DNA of 64,000 nucleotides from Liopterus haemorrhoidalis (taxonomy: Eukaryota > Arthropoda > Insecta > Coleoptera > Dytiscidae). Location: the NCBI GenBank assembly GCA_963971575.1, contig OZ020622.1, positions 5,680,279 through 5,744,278 of the forward strand, in the 5' to 3' direction. The notes beneath the pieces were generated by a model. That model did no database searches, was not told where the DNA came from, and saw only the letters and a list, made by a program, of their open reading frames with translations. Shown in pieces: positions 14,601 through 24,730 of this stretch. Both the position numbers and the translations under genes were made by a program. Numbering within the stretch: position 1 is the stretch's first letter; each line of letters opens with the position of its first letter.

Positions 14601-17600
14601 TCGAAAGGGTATTTTATTTTGAATTCAACGAATACACAGTTTAGAACCCTTACATCACAAAAATTTTGAGGAAAATGTATATTAAATTGACATTAATTTA
14701 AATCAAATCGAAAAGGAATAATTTTTTTTTATGGCATAATTTACATAATTTGTGAAAATTAAAAAAATTGCAACTTAAAAACGGTTAGAGAAAACAACCT
14801 GAAGCTAGAATTTTTGGATTCCTCGTAGTTTATTAAGTCTAGAAAAAATTTGAGGCCTTACTCGTTTTGCGTATATTAAAATTATGACAAACTTTAATAT
14901 GGCGTGATTTATAGAAATATTCATCTTCGCATGGATATATCTCAAAAACGAAATGCAATAAAGACCTGCGGTTGAAATTTTTGAAATCTTGAGGTCCTAA
15001 TTTACTTGTAACCAGATTTTGAAACAAAAAATTTTTTTGAAGTTTTTTAATTTTTTTAAATTTTTTTTGAAAATTTTGGAAATTGCTAACTAAAAAATGG
15101 TTAGGGATATAAATATGCGGCTTGAAATTTTAAAATTCTACTACACTGTTTAGTGTAAGAAAAAAATTGGGCTTAAATAAACATATTATTAAGTTTTGTA
15201 GGGGCAGTAATCCAAAATCCTTGAAAATGGCCAAAAATCGAAAAAATCGTAAAGGGTAGACCTTAAAAAAATCGTGATTTTGAAGTCAAAAATTTTTGTC
15301 TCTAATTTTATTGAAAATTGGTACAAATATGCATTTTTGGTCAGAGATCAAGAAAATTTGGTCCATTTTGAAGTTTGGACAAAAGTTTTGGAATTATAGG
15401 CAAAAAACTGACCTAAATCAGCTCTAACTCAAAAACTAGGAAAGCATGATTTTTTTTAATATTTATTTCATAATCTTCACCCCAAAATTAGCTTATAACT
15501 ATATTTTGGCTAAAATCGAAGCCAAAAAAATTTTGACCAAAATTTTCAAAATTTTGGAAGAATTTTTTTTTTATATTTGTTCGAAAATTGGTATACTTAT
15601 ATATTTTTAGCCTTAGATCACAAATATATGGTCAGTTTTGAGTTACGGTCTAAAATTTTGACATTTTCGGCAAAAAAAGTAAAAAAAAAGACGGTCCACA
15701 AAAAGGCTCAGAACCGATGAAATGTTAGCCTGCCCCTTTTTTTAATCTTACGTCTTATCTATCATCTATATCAGCAGTTCCCAACCTGTGCTCCATAGAG
15801 CCCTTACTGCTCCGCGTGCACTTCTCAGGGGCTCCGCAGCCGTTCCAGAAAATAAAAATTGAATAAAATCAAAAGTATTAGAAATATAAAACAGAATCAA
15901 AATAATAAAACTGGAAATGCCATTCTGAAAGAAAATTGGCCAAGTTGTATATATGTCCAAGTGATTTCTGACTCTAGCCCAGAGGCGAATTAAGCGGTGG
16001 GCGGACTGGACTAGAGGGCCCATTTTAATTTTACCGCCCAGGGCCCCCAAACAACTTAATTCGCCACTGGTAATCACTTCACTTATATCTGATTTGTATA
16101 AAGCTAACCATAATAACCAATAAAGTCAGTAAATAAAAGTAAAACCAATATTTTCATACACATTTTTTTTACTTTCTAAAAGGGCCCCAAACTTTGTGTG
16201 CCCAAGGGCCCCTGCTTGGCCTAAGGCGGCCCTGAGACTAGTGGTGCCCAACCTTTAACATAGCTCGAACCAATTTAGAATTTAAAAATTGTAGGCGAGC
16301 CACAAATATTTACATTTTTAAACATATTTAATGCATAAAAAATAAACATTTTAAATTTGTTAAAGAAAAAATTTATATTTTAATATTATTACAATAATTT
16401 TTACCTATAATTAGAAAATTATTATCACAAATTAAATACAAAAAAAAACATATTTTAATACGCGTAAACAAGTTTAAGATACTCCGCGAAAGGAATAATT
16501 ATAGGGATTTGCAGCTAATCACCCTACCATCTGATGAGCGTTTCATGAACTTGTATGCGACAGATAACATTTCGTTTTGTCTATTGGTTTTGTATGAAGT
16601 TTTTTTTTTAAGTTTTATTATAATCATTGAAAAATGTATAATACATATTGTTGTGTGCCTATGTGCAACTCATTGAAAAGAAGAAACCCGGAAATATCGT
16701 TTCATTTGTTTCCACCAATATGAGACACCGTTCTAAACAAAATTGGGAAAGCAAGAGGTTAGGAATCGACGCGATGTTTAGATAAACATTTTAAAAATTG
16801 GAAAAAAGCGAGCCCTTATATGAAAGATTGTTCATTACATTTTAATGATAATGACTACAAATAATATTTTCAATTTTGTATTTATTATCGCATATCTTGA
16901 AAATTCCTGTTATTGTGTGTGGGATTGATTATAATGCACAAGTCTGTATAAATCTTTATGAACAGTTTTTTTTTTATTGACCCCACACAATATTATATGC
17001 CCAGCATTGTAGATTTCTACCCCTTCGTAAACAACACGGGAATTATTATTTAAACTCCCAATATAATTAAAATTATCGACAATGGAAAACTGTGCCGCCA
17101 TAACTTAAAACCAGATTACAAAATGTAGTATTTAAGATATTTACAAGTAATGTCACTTAAAAAAAATGTCCTCACAGTACGTGTGTATACTTACTTGGTT
17201 ATAAAATTTTAAAACAAAATCAGAAAATCGCATACAATTATTTATTTTTTGTCGTTTTTTGATACACTTTTCGCTAGTAAATGTCAAGTGGTATATGTTT
17301 AAGAGTGGTTAATCGTATTTTTCCCCTATAGTAAAAAACTTTGGGGAAAATTATTCGGACAGAGAACGATCTACGCATGATCTTGAATCCGAAACAGAAT
17401 GTATTCGGCTTCATTAAAGCACACAAAGTTTTTGGCCAAGTACTGACCATTGTTTTAGACATAAAAATATGAGGATGTAACATTCAAATCCTGATTTGTG
17501 ACAAAAATACAGTTTTGAGATAATTGCAAAAAATATTAGTTTGCAACAAGACAATATCACAGGCGAGAACACTCAAACTGGTCAATTGGGAATCTGATTA

Positions 17601-20600
17601 TGGAGGATGCTAAACTCCGTCTGTAGTAGTGATGAAATGTATAATATTTGTAAAAAATAAGCGGTGAATTAATGTGTACACCTAATATAAAGCGAATTGC
17701 AGATGATAGTCCGGTTTTCCGAACATATCATCGCGATCCGCAGTACAGTCATACTCATTCTGATAGTACGGGCACGTAACATACTTGGACCGGGCGCGCT
17801 GGTGGTGGATTGCGTTGAAGGCCCGTCCTCCGCCGCTTGCACACACAAAACACAATCAGTCAGATCTAGCAGCGGACTAAAAATATGGACGATGGCTGTC
17901 AGAGAATAATAATGGCTTATACACGATCAAGTATGTGTTCCAACTAGTGTAAAGATGGAAACATGCTTAGGAAACCTGACACAACGCAACAAAAACAACG
18001 TGTGTTGCTTCAAATCAAATGTGGATTTTCCATTATCCCATTCCGACGCGATGTGACTCGCTCTACACAACACCCGATCCGGTTGACTTTGTTGTTGGTA
18101 GTGAAGAAAGCATTCCAACCGACTAGTCGTGACCAGAGTGACCAGGTCTCAGAGCTCCGGGTTTTGTTATAAAATCTCCGGGTTTGTACAAGGAGGACCA
18201 ACTTGGGCTGACTTTTTAAAAATTTATAACTTTGGTGGGGTTTATTTTTATTTATTTATTTATTTTTTTTTTTTTTGCAGATAGTAAATCATTTATGAAA
18301 ATTTATAATGGCTACATACGCAGTGCAAGAGCTCAAATTATTGAATTTTATTATGTTTCAATTTCAATTTAAAAAAATGCAGAGTTTGCTTGGCCTCCCC
18401 TTTTACCAGATTTGACTGCGCCTGAATTCTTTTTGTGGGACTACTTAAAAGGCCGAATTTACATGAACAAACCAGCAACAAATCAGGAGCAATATTCGTG
18501 CAGAAATAACAAATTTGGAGACAGAAACATTGCGTAATGTAATGCAAAAAGCTTTAGAAAGAGCAATTATTTGTCAACAAGAAAATGGAAGTCATTTAAA
18601 TGGTGTTTTTTTCCACACAAAAAGTTAACAAAGTACACTTTCATGTAATAATAAAAAAATTTAATAAATATTAAAATTACAAAAGTTATATGCATTTTAC
18701 ATCAGTCAGTCCACTCTGTAGTTTGGAGGTAAGGACCTTTTTTCTGCTCATCATTTGTATTTTGGACAAGAGGACCTTTTTTTTGCTCATCACTTGGATT
18801 TTGGAGGTGAGGACCTTTTTTTGCTCATCACTTACATTTTGGAGGTAAAGACCTTTTTTTTACTCATCACTTGTATTTTTTGGAGGTGAGCAAAATTGAA
18901 TAAAATATACTGTATTTCCATTTTTTTTTTCAATATTTGGGATTACCTCAACTAAAATCTGGTCACCCTGGTCGTTACCAATGTGTTACGTGCTCCCACG
19001 CGTTATTAGATAAAAGTCATCTTTAATATATTACAATTTACCCACTCGGAAATACATTTGAAATATTTCGTCATCTTTCATCAAGTCTTTAAAAAGAATA
19101 TGTAATGCACCAAACGTATTTTTTGCTCTTTTATTTTCTCGATCCCTTTTTAGGGTTTTGTAGATATGACCAGCAAAAAACCCTTATAACGTCAATCATG
19201 TGTCTGTACGGTAGAAATTGTATTTTTAAATTTTGTGTGGAGTATCAAATGAAACTTCCGAATTCGTGGATAAACAAATTTTTATTTTTAATAAATCATT
19301 TTTTACGTGATTTTCACCAAAAATATGTCAAAAAACTTTTCTTCCCCACCCTATCTTCCAGAGGAGTTGATCTAAAAATCTGAAAAAATCTTCATAATTT
19401 ACACCAGCGTTGCATCGTTACTTCGGTGTCAGTCTTGAGACGTGTGTCACTTAAACACAGTTTCAAGTTCAGGAAGAGATGGTAGTCAGACAGTATGAGA
19501 TCAGGAAAGTAAGGAGGGTGCTAAAACGCCTATTTGAAACTAGCAGTTCGCGTTTTTATTTTTGCGCTGAATACGGTCTCGCTTTATGTTGAATAAAAAA
19601 TATATTTTTCGACAATCTAGACTTTTGTTTTTCATTGTGCTTCGCAATTGGTTCATGGTTTGATTCATGACACTGCAACGGCAACTCCTTTGTAACTACT
19701 TCAGCGTGTTGATGCTCGGCGACAAAAACATTGACTCAAACTCCTCCACGGACTGTTGTCATTTATCGGTATTTTTTATACATACAAAAAATTCTTTAAA
19801 CTTATTTTTGGGACAGCTGTACAGTCGTAATTCTTGAGTACGTTGTTCTGCAGTAAATATTTACGTATGCAGTCAGAGTATACGAGTGAAATATGGGAGT
19901 AGTGTACAACATGTTTGCCGTGTATGGACCGCTTAATGATGGCTTATCGTTGAATTCAGGGGTGTGTGACCGGCGATAACATAAATAGCGTTTCCCCAAT
20001 CCAGCACCAAACTAAAAATAACCCATAAAATAATACGTGCTGCAGAAATCAATATACAAAACTGCACGGCACGCTAATGTACTTGGATGTAATGATAAGG
20101 AAGTTAGATTGTCCGCTCCTGAGTCATTGGCGCCCAGAAGACGTCCGACGCCGGTCGAGGTACAACCATCTAACACGCTACTCCCGGATGGGAAGGATAT
20201 TTGGGTTATTAGCGCTTGCGCACTTATAACTAAACAAGAACGCACCTTCATCATTTTAATATCTTCTTTACAACAACGTTACAAATTTGAAACATATTAA
20301 AAAATATATACCTATGACTGAATATATCACAACATCGAGCTAACATTATTAATTAATTATTAATTGTTTTGTACATTGGTGTGTGGTTATTGTACAAGTC
20401 TACAGACACAAACGGCCAGTGTAAAGTTACTGGTCGGGATATGGTTGAATAGCAGACCGCCATCCACGGTGTCGGGGTCGTGACCGTCACGGGCAGTTCA
20501 GAAGAGACGCTAGTGTGGCTCATCAAGCGCCGGTCTATGGAACCACCGCCCATCTTGAGGGGTTAACAGTTGACGACCAACGGATACTCGACGTTATCAT

Positions 20601-21366
20601 CCGACGACTCCGTTGATTAAGGCGATCCACTGTCTAACGTCTACACGTTTATCTACGCTGTTACGGGCTACGTACGTACGTACATGTTATCACGCTTCTT
20701 TTTTTCACGATCTATGAGCTGGTGTACCCATCGTTTGCCCAACCACTATGATGAGCACAATGAACACAGCAAGTAGCACGAGGATACAGCAAATGGCGAC
20801 GGCAACCATGTCTGCTCTTTGCCAGACTGTAGCCGTCTGACGGCGATTTGTGCGGCTGTAATGATGGCGCCTCGAGCACTCTGATACTACCAAAGAACGC
20901 AACGAACTGAACCCGAGTCGGGGAGAGGTAGTCGCGACGAGCGTCGAGATGCCTTGCTAACTTGCACGCGCGCAAGCTCTACTCGCATACGGGAGCGACG
21001 AAGAGATCATAGTCCCGCCACGCCCCATCAGCGAGCATGCTATGCTCGCCCGACCGGGGAGAGATATTGATTAGTTGATGGCGGTACCGGCTGCTGCAAC
21101 CCATCTCGCCTACAGAGGCGGAGAATACCACTGACTCATGCACGGACTCATCATCGCCAATTCGCAACATTACACGCGGTGACAGCACATCGTCCACGCT
21201 GCTTTTAAATAACCTCTCCAAAATATTACACACACACATCCACCCCAAATACACTGACAACATCAGACTTCAACTTACCGCTTGTAACTTGAAGGTATAT
21301 AATTTGCAAACAGAGTAATGACAGAACCAAACTTCTCCCTGAGGTTTGACGGTGTGCTGGGGCCAT
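694..21366 (-). CDS. sol-1: SOL-1-like CUB/LDLa protein, multi-exon gene (3' end outside window)
   Basis: Coding exons in transcript order are 21279-21366 (or alternative 20728-20809), 13827-14004, 10688-10714, 6370-6789, 3669-3877 and 694-2109. All have GT-AG borders and compatible phases, giving at least 779 residues: a signal peptide, five CUB domains (each with YPxxYP-type and YCG motifs) and an LDL-receptor class A module (CDQFLC ... CGADDDSDEAHC). The last exon ends at a GTAAGT donor inside the final LDLa cysteine codon, so a transmembrane or terminal exon must lie left of the window. In C. elegans, SOL-1 is an AMPA-receptor auxiliary protein; the insect relatives I know are mostly uncharacterised, so a synaptic receptor-partner role is inferred. 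Introns are packed with transposons. Neto-like proteins also combine CUB and LDLa but have only two CUBs. Confidence 0.88.
2420..3060. repeat. Dispersed repeat with (GTCT)n microsatellite
   Basis: A pure GTCT tetranucleotide run occupies about 2557-2610. The flanks (agggttttgtaggtatgacc upstream, gagtatcaaatgaaa downstream) recur near 19140-19400, where the microsatellite is nearly absent. An old interspersed repeat in a SOL-1 intron. Confidence 0.75.
3095..3172 (+). repeat. tRNA-like sequence (SINE head or tRNA relic)
   Basis: Has an A-box-like GTGGCTAAGATACTTG and a B-box-like gttcgagtcc (3152-3161) at tRNA spacing, followed by T-rich DNA. A stem GGACT/AGTCC can form, but the acceptor stem does not pair well, so it is not called as a functional tRNA. 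Confidence 0.4.
3669..3877 (-). CDS. sol-1: SOL-1-like exon, second half of CUB2
   Basis: Acceptor TATTTTCCAG, donor GTAAAT; 209 nt with no ATG near its start. It encodes CPFDFVKIHDGSDN, IGIYCGQQRNLVLYSSDSS, and a GFKGIFEFSESFVKL strand, exactly the CUB2 half missing from the flanking exons. Phase fits both sides: CA+C gives His, and G+AT gives Asp. Confidence 0.88.
3935..4565. repeat. 79-bp minisatellite of TTAAAT-containing sub-units
   Basis: About seven copies of a 79-bp unit, each made of six 12-14-bp sub-units of the form (a/g)gtccgttaaatc. Later copies are almost identical and differ mainly at cc(g/a)ttaaatgg and ggc(t/c)cg. It lies in the SOL-1 intron between exons 3669 and 6370. Confidence 0.95.
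4900..5129 (+). pseudogene. Mariner-superfamily transposase C-terminal fragment, left arm
   Basis: Reads YRTTPTTIEDLEERVRSAIR ... LRMRKCVDNNGGLIEQL to a stop at 5127-5129. The preceding LDFF/GYLKD segment is disrupted (stop after GVFKV). It resembles the PLDFFLWGYLK ends of insect SETMAR-like transposases. Confidence 0.75.
5206..5460 (-). pseudogene. Mariner-superfamily transposase C-terminal fragment, right arm
   Basis: Inverted copy of the left-arm fragment with an intact TPLDFFVWGYLKDRVYRTTP segment and CVDNNGGLIEHL end. No catalytic core remains. Confidence 0.8.
5526..5992 (+). mobile_element. 5'-truncated non-LTR retrotransposon (LINE)
   Basis: An open frame at 5547-5813 encodes the C-terminal end of a reverse-transcriptase protein (HNYNTRGAKDLR ... 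FKEYNGLPDHLK ... LDKFKRELFNYL), as in Jockey/CR1-like elements. An AATAAAG signal and an (ATT)n tail (about 5963-5990) follow, typical of LINE 3' ends. Confidence 0.75.
6370..6789 (-). CDS. sol-1: SOL-1-like exon, end of CUB1 and first half of CUB2
   Basis: Acceptor TTGTACAG, donor GTAAGT. It encodes CTHEYMDVYSEV through RYCG, a GRFNF strand closing CUB1, then TPCSFLVHS and CTYQFLGQPGQRVRLEF of CUB2, ending FFGGP plus two bases. Confidence 0.9.
6976..8112. mobile_element. DNA transposon of the GGTGACCA-end family, long copy
   Basis: Left end taaggtgatacgtcccga and right end atggtcacctta are inverted, with several internal gtcccgaatt repeats near 7000-7110. No coding potential seen. Related ends bound elements at 21692-21900 and 53200-53479. 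Confidence 0.6.
8134..8924. mobile_element. MITE with GGTGCGTTCGGCATAA ends plus flanking duplication
   Basis: Ends GGTGCGTTCGGCATAA (8138) and its near inverse gccgaacgctcc (8861). A 53-bp stretch (caggcacaaacaatgatatc...) at 8613-8665 is duplicated directly at 8872-8924. A partial inverted relative lies at 45060-45285. Confidence 0.6.
9243..9400. repeat. Tandem array of about 40-bp units, copy 1
   Basis: Four units of ccaaatacaagtgaagagc followed by an A-run and aaggtcctcacct. It lies in a degenerate hAT-like context (gcgcccctggcaaatgcc at 9447). Confidence 0.85.
9480..10074 (+). mobile_element. Internally deleted mariner element
   Basis: The frame at 9559-9963 encodes the mariner N-terminal helix-turn-helix region (PSRTTVYRLIADFNRG, DIEVSLGISGTSIHSLLHEH, RWIPHNLT), then jumps to VENWFK, stop, MQKCIDLHGEYFEKQ, the mariner C-terminus. 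The catalytic DDD region is absent. Ends begin TACGAG. Confidence 0.82.
10688..10714 (-). CDS. sol-1: SOL-1-like 27-nt microexon in CUB1
   Basis: A TCAACAG acceptor with a pyrimidine-rich lead and a GTGAGT donor bound exactly 27 nt. Inserted between exons 13827 and 6789 it keeps the frame and changes TPP-E-C to TPP-DGSAVGELPQ-C, lengthening the loop before the CTHEYMDVY strand. The length is a multiple of three, so it may be optional. Confidence 0.6.
10953..12204 (-). mobile_element. pogo/Tigger-like transposon
   Basis: Inverted ends (GAGAGTTGGGTAATACCGATCA left; tgatcggtattactcaactc right). The minus strand encodes a broken DDE_1-type transposase: GITVMLAVTVDGQKLR, KLVLDWLN, SRDAFRGHLTSGVKKKIQ, DLVIIPGGMTSQLQVLDV, KLFKDNLRK, with stops and frame breaks. 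It lies in the SOL-1 intron upstream of the microexon. Confidence 0.85.
12725..13180 (-). repeat. Conserved interspersed repeat, copy 1
   Basis: About 450 bp shared with 41100-41575 and 51690-52115 (both plus orientation), including ggtatgatcacaatacctcc, a gacagacaga-type run and gcttttatagcaactt. No coding potential. Confidence 0.85.
13827..14004 (-). CDS. sol-1: SOL-1-like exon 2, start of CUB1
   Basis: Acceptor CTTACAG, donor GTGAGT. It encodes ECDQTYVSRAGGPQNGTF followed by the QCVYTF and GPGQRVEIIF strands of a CUB domain, ending TPP plus two bases (GA) that are completed by the microexon or by exon 6789. Confidence 0.85.
14183..14336. mobile_element. hAT-type MITE with 8-bp target duplication
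   Basis: 154 bp; ends CAGTGGCGGTCGG and inverse CCGACCGCCGCTA, almost a perfect hairpin. Flanked by identical CTCCCTAG (14175-14182 and 14337-14344). Confidence 0.92.
14400..15960. other. Intron DNA, AT-rich transposon debris
   Basis: Starts with cagggtgttcaatctaagtg, a transposon-end-like sequence; the rest is AT-rich with poly-A/T runs. No exon or intact element seen. Confidence 0.5.
15980..16069. mobile_element. Short hAT-like palindromic MITE
   Basis: CAGAGGCGAATTAAG (15980) is inverted at cttaattcgccactg (ending 16069), with a gcggtgggcgg/ccgcccagg inner palindrome. No clean target duplication seen. Confidence 0.5.
16500..17290 (+). mobile_element. THAP-domain transposon remnant, copy 1
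   Basis: From 16634 reads YCCVPMCNSLKRRNPEISFH LFPP, then after a stop and frame breaks YMKDCSLHFNDNDYK: the C2CH pattern of a THAP DNA-binding domain, as in P-element-like transposases. The whole block recurs inverted at 54793-55552. Catalytic parts absent. Confidence 0.7.
17291..18400. other. Intron DNA without recognised exon
   Basis: AT-rich, with a GC-richer patch (17740-17920) in short open frames that match no family I know. Confidence 0.45.
18400..18630 (+). pseudogene. Mariner-superfamily transposase C-terminal remnant
   Basis: PDLTAPEFFLWDYLKGRIYM, then, after a frame shift, an Asn/Glu-rich helix region and a FHTK end. Same transposase type as in the foldback element at 4564-6284 but clearly diverged. 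Confidence 0.7.
18722..18895. repeat. Tandem array of about 40-bp units, copy 2
   Basis: Four units ggaggtgaggacctttttttgctcatcacttgtatttt (inverse orientation to the 9243 array), ending near a ggtcaccctgg transposon end (18961). Confidence 0.85.
18896..20727. other. Intron DNA and repeat relics
   Basis: Contains a copy (about 19140-19400) of the interspersed repeat at 2500-2900. No exon supported; a GC-richer stretch at 20040-20250 and 20400-20640 gives only unassignable frames. Confidence 0.45.
20728..20809 (-). CDS. sol-1: SOL-1-like alternative first coding exon B
   Basis: ATG at 20809 (GACATGG) opens a 27-residue, strongly hydrophobic peptide (MVAVAICCILVLLAVF...). The exon ends ATG-G before GTACAC, leaving the same single G as exon A and so the same in-frame join to exon 14004. 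A TCAGTTC initiator-like motif lies about 100 bases upstream (20904-20910), suggesting its own promoter. The donor is weaker than that of exon A. It could encode a signal peptide or an uncleaved N-terminal anchor. Confidence 0.45.
20904..20910 (-). promoter_or_regulatory. sol-1: Initiator-like TCAGTTC upstream of alternative first exon B
   Basis: Matches the arthropod TCAKTY initiator, in locally GC-rich DNA about 100 bases upstream of the ATG at 20809. No TATA box seen. Confidence 0.35.
21279..21366 (-). CDS. sol-1: SOL-1-like first coding exon A (signal peptide)
   Basis: Start ATG at 21366 (context CAGTATGG); 29 codons plus one base, then a GTAAGT donor. The peptide starts MAPAHRQTSGRS and continues with a leucine-rich core ending QVTS, a typical secretory signal. 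The leftover G joins AG of exon 14004 to make Glu, giving VTS-ECDQ. A CTTTAG acceptor at 21375 implies an upstream non-coding exon. The start choice rests on phase and signal-peptide character. Confidence 0.65.
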
Positions 21367-21534
21367 ACTGTGTCCTAAAGAAATAAACACAACTCATATA
21401 ACAATAGGCGATGGAAAACATCACCATAGCATGTAAAAACATCGCGGTACCCAATCAATAAACCTGGACTTCAGTACAAATTGTAGCAGCTGGATAGCAT
21501 CACCGTAGCTACGTGTAAAAACAGTGATCTACAC

Positions 21535-22026
21535 CAGTGTTTCTCAACAGGTGGTCCCCCCTCACAAATGGAAAAAATTTAGTGGTCCGTGAAAGTTTTT
21601 TTTTATGCACATTTTTTATGTAAATAATTTATATTTTATTTATTTTCTGTAAACTTTCTGTGATTTTCTGCAAATAAATGTATTTAGTATAGGGTGACCA
21701 TCCGTCCCGCATTTTAACATTTTGTCCCGCATTAAGATGCGTCCCATTGTGGATTTGGGAGGTGAGGACCTTTTTTTTGCTCTTCACTTGGATTTGGGAG
21801 GTGAAGACCTTTTTTTTTGCTCTTCACTTGGTTTTGGGAGGTGAGGATCTTTTTTTTTTGCTCCGTCCCGCAATGCCTTCTTAAGAAAATGGTCACCCTA
21901 ATTTAGTAGCACATTAAATATATTTGTTTTCTTGCAAAAAATGAACTAACAATTATTATTAGTGGTCCGCGTTAGAAAATTATATATTATACTGGTCCGC
22001 GGTGCGTTTTTTGTTGAGAAACACTG
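21535..22026. mobile_element. hAT-type element with 8-bp target duplication
   Basis: Ends CAGTGTTTCTCAACAGGTGG and inverse gttgagaaacactg; identical ATCTACAC on both sides (21527-21534, 22027-22034). It carries a nested GGTGACCA-family MITE. Confidence 0.92.
21692..21900. mobile_element. Nested GGTGACCA-family MITE containing the 40-bp array
   Basis: Ends agggtgaccatccgtcccgc and aaatggtcaccct; the interior holds three units of gggaggtgaggacctttttt...gctcttcacttggattt. Inserted inside the hAT element at 21535-22026. Confidence 0.85.
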
Positions 22027-22612
22027 ATCTACACCGCAGTAAATGATCGATAAACTAGGAGCTCAATACTGGTATACAGGCCGGCGTGTAATTTTGCAGG
22101 GACAGGTTCATGAGGAAATCCAAATAAGTGATCTATAAACGGTAAAGAGTAAAAAATTGATTGGAAGAAAAAAAAAGAAGGAAGACGGATTGGAGAGTGA
22201 TACGGAAACAAAAGAAAATCCGCCTTGCGCCGGCCCTGGTGGTAGTACTTGGACAGCATCACCAAAGCTACGTGTAAAAACAACGACCTCGCAGTAACCG
22301 ATCGATAAAAGATTAATTTAACGCTAACAGATGGATATCATCACCATAGCTGTATGTAAAACCAGTGATCTACACAGCAGTAACTGATCGATAAACCAGG
22401 AGTTTACCAATGGTATACTTTCCAAACCCCTCATACTCCTACATAATCGCAATCGGTGACATCGCTGTTTCGCGTGTCGCGAATCAATAATTCCTTTTCA
22501 TCCAGAGGCGTCCCATACTAAAATGTTCAGATCATCGGTTACTCCATCTCTTATGATATTCTAACCTCATTTTAACTTCAAAACCCGCCCTCTACAAATA
22601 GAGAACACTTAC

Positions 22613-22676
22613 CATATCGTCAGTGTCGGTGACGTATACGTGGCGAATGACAGCTGCAGACCTTCGCGCCGTAAGC
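22613..22676 (-). other. Probable 5' UTR exon of the SOL-1-like gene
   Basis: Acceptor TTTTGCAG and donor GTAAGT bound 64 nt on the minus strand upstream of coding exon A. No in-frame ATG joins to the SOL-1 signal peptide, so it would be non-coding. Assignment to this gene is by position only. Confidence 0.4.
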
Positions 22677-22727
22677 CTGCAAAACCATCATCTGCATTAA
22701 ATACTAATCATCTAAAAAACACACTAA

Positions 22728-22985
22728 GGTCCAGTCTTTCCAACTTCAGGTATACCTCTAGGTAACTATTGACAGATACGGTTATCTGGAACTTCATCTG
22801 CTGAATAAATGTCGATCAGTGAATTCAACACGTCAGTCTCATTGTCCGTTAGACAACTATCCGATAGATAAATTTGTATTGAAAGACGGAATGACATTTA
22901 TTCAACACAGAAAGTATCACATAACCTTATCTGTCTGATAGTTACCTAGAGATTTACTTGAAGGTGGACAGACCGGACCTAAATC
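22728..22985. mobile_element. MITE with long imperfect inverted ends
   Basis: taaggtccagtct...ctaggtaactat (22727) is inverted as atagttacctagag...agaccggaccta (22940-22984). A hairpin of about 60-bp arms; no coding potential. Confidence 0.75.
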
Positions 22986-23230
22986 TTTCAATCATTATTG
23001 CAACCATAATATTTAATGAAATATTGTGTTTTATTTAAAATGTTAACTTGAAAAACAGGGGAGAGTTCACAACAGATGATCGCCCTGTGATTATTTGGTA
23101 AATGGACAGACAAATTTATTTATTATTATTACTTTTTAAACATATAAAAGAACTCGGACCAGTCTGTACCTGTTTAAAAACATAATTTAAATTATTGAGT
23201 TGAAATTTCTGGCGCTCAGCATCTACGAAA

Positions 23231-23400
23231 ATAGGCTATTCCAAACGTTTAAGCAGAACTAACTGGAATTTTCATTTTGTTATGAACTCTTTTTTAAGGA
23301 AAGTGAGTTGTTGCTAAACAAAATGATCAAAAGCTCACTAAATTGGTAAAAGTTACTAGGGTTCAAAATCTAGTTCGGCTTAAACCAAAGAAAGAGGTTT
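23231..23400. mobile_element. TTCCAAACG-family MITE, copy 1
   Basis: Begins ctattccaaacgtttaagca and ends with aaatctagttcggctta, matching the ends of copies at 32347, 32508, 54309 and 61436. Right end degenerate. Confidence 0.75.
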
Positions 23401-24730
23401 AATAAACATAATTTAAGATTTATTGGCACCTAATTAACAGTTAAAAAAAAACTATCGCGATCGATAATGATCGTATGAATTTTAAAAATACCATTTTTGA
23501 TTAAGATGGGTATTAATGGGGGAATAATAGTAATAATAATAGACACAGTATGAAATAACGGTCAATCATGATATTAAATTACATAAAAATGGTTTCTTTT
23601 AAAAATTTGTCGCGTAGGATCTGGTAAAGTGGTCGGCCAAGCGAAGTTAACTCCCCTAAATGGGGTAAAAATGAAAATGTCGGGAGTAATGAAGCTCAAT
23701 AAATAGGTTTAGAGGGTAATATCGTTCACAAATATATATTTTGGGGTAAAATCCAGAAAAATTCGGCAACCAATGTAATATATAGAATTATTTTTTGCAT
23801 GAGATGGGTCCTTGTTATGGGATTAATGGATAAATCAAGAGCGGAGACATTGCGAACTCTTGTCTGCGTTGCTAAGAATGATGGAGGCCGCAAAAGTTAG
23901 AGGGCGCGGCCGCACTGCATGCGGCTATTGATCTCACTCTCCGACCTTCGTCCAACACACCGATTCTTGCCACTTCCCCACCTTTCAACGCACCACAGGG
24001 GGTAGATGCGCACGGACTAAAACTACCGTCCGAACATCGTCAACAGCTGTTCTTGTACGTCCGCGCTTCGCCAACACCCGTCCGTTAACGCTGCGTCTGT
24101 AACTGTCGCGCCCAAACTTAGGAGGAGAGGGGAGCTGAACTGTCACACGCACCACGAGTGGGTGTAACCAACACCTGCAGATCTTCTTCGAAGAGGGGGC
24201 GTGGCACAATATTACTAAGCATTTATATGATGAACGTCACAAAAATACTAAGCACGTGCGTATTAAACGTCGATTATCGACCCCACCCTACGCAAAAGTA
24301 AATATTCACTCAGCAGCAAATGTAAACAATTTAATATTATCGCATTTGTACACAACATTAATCAAAAAAACACGAAGGATCGACTTTCCAAAAATTCGAT
24401 AAGAGAATAACGACTCGATTACCATCAACAAGTTGTAATAATGTAGAAAAAAATCCAATTTCCATCGATCCGAAAGAGTTCTTCAAGGCTGCTATCGAAT
24501 ATCTTAAATATAAACAGAAGAACCGAATATGAACCACGCCCCTTCGACGACTGTCCAATGTTGTCACTGTTGTGTCAGGCCGAACGAAATTCTGCTGGCG
24601 TCCAAGGCAAGAAATGAACAAATCCGAGAGTTTATGTCAAGATTCGGCGCTAGTAATTAATCCTTTGCGGTCCTTGGTAAAATTACCGCGGCTGTACAGT
24701 CAATAAATGTTTAAGGAATATGGTACTTAC
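23401..24730. other. Putative SOL-1 5' intron, no element resolved
   Basis: Mixed AT-rich and GC-richer (23890-24200) sequence. No exon or inverted-repeat element could be supported. Confidence 0.4.

Larger units (their letters stand above)
21410..22430. repeat. Diverged local tandem duplication around the hAT insertion
   Basis: Phrases such as atcaccatagct, gtaaaaacagtgatctaca and aactgatcgataaaccagg recur three to four times on either side of the insertion, suggesting an old tandem repeat of roughly 80-100 bp. Approximate limits. Confidence 0.55.

Noticed and set aside
21279..22613. An open frame across exons 22676 and 21374 (SFATYTSPTLTIW joined to TQYGPSTPSNL)
   Set aside because: It is open through both exons, but the alternative frame gives an ATG and a signal peptide in exact phase with the SOL-1-like CUB exon. 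That is the simpler reading.
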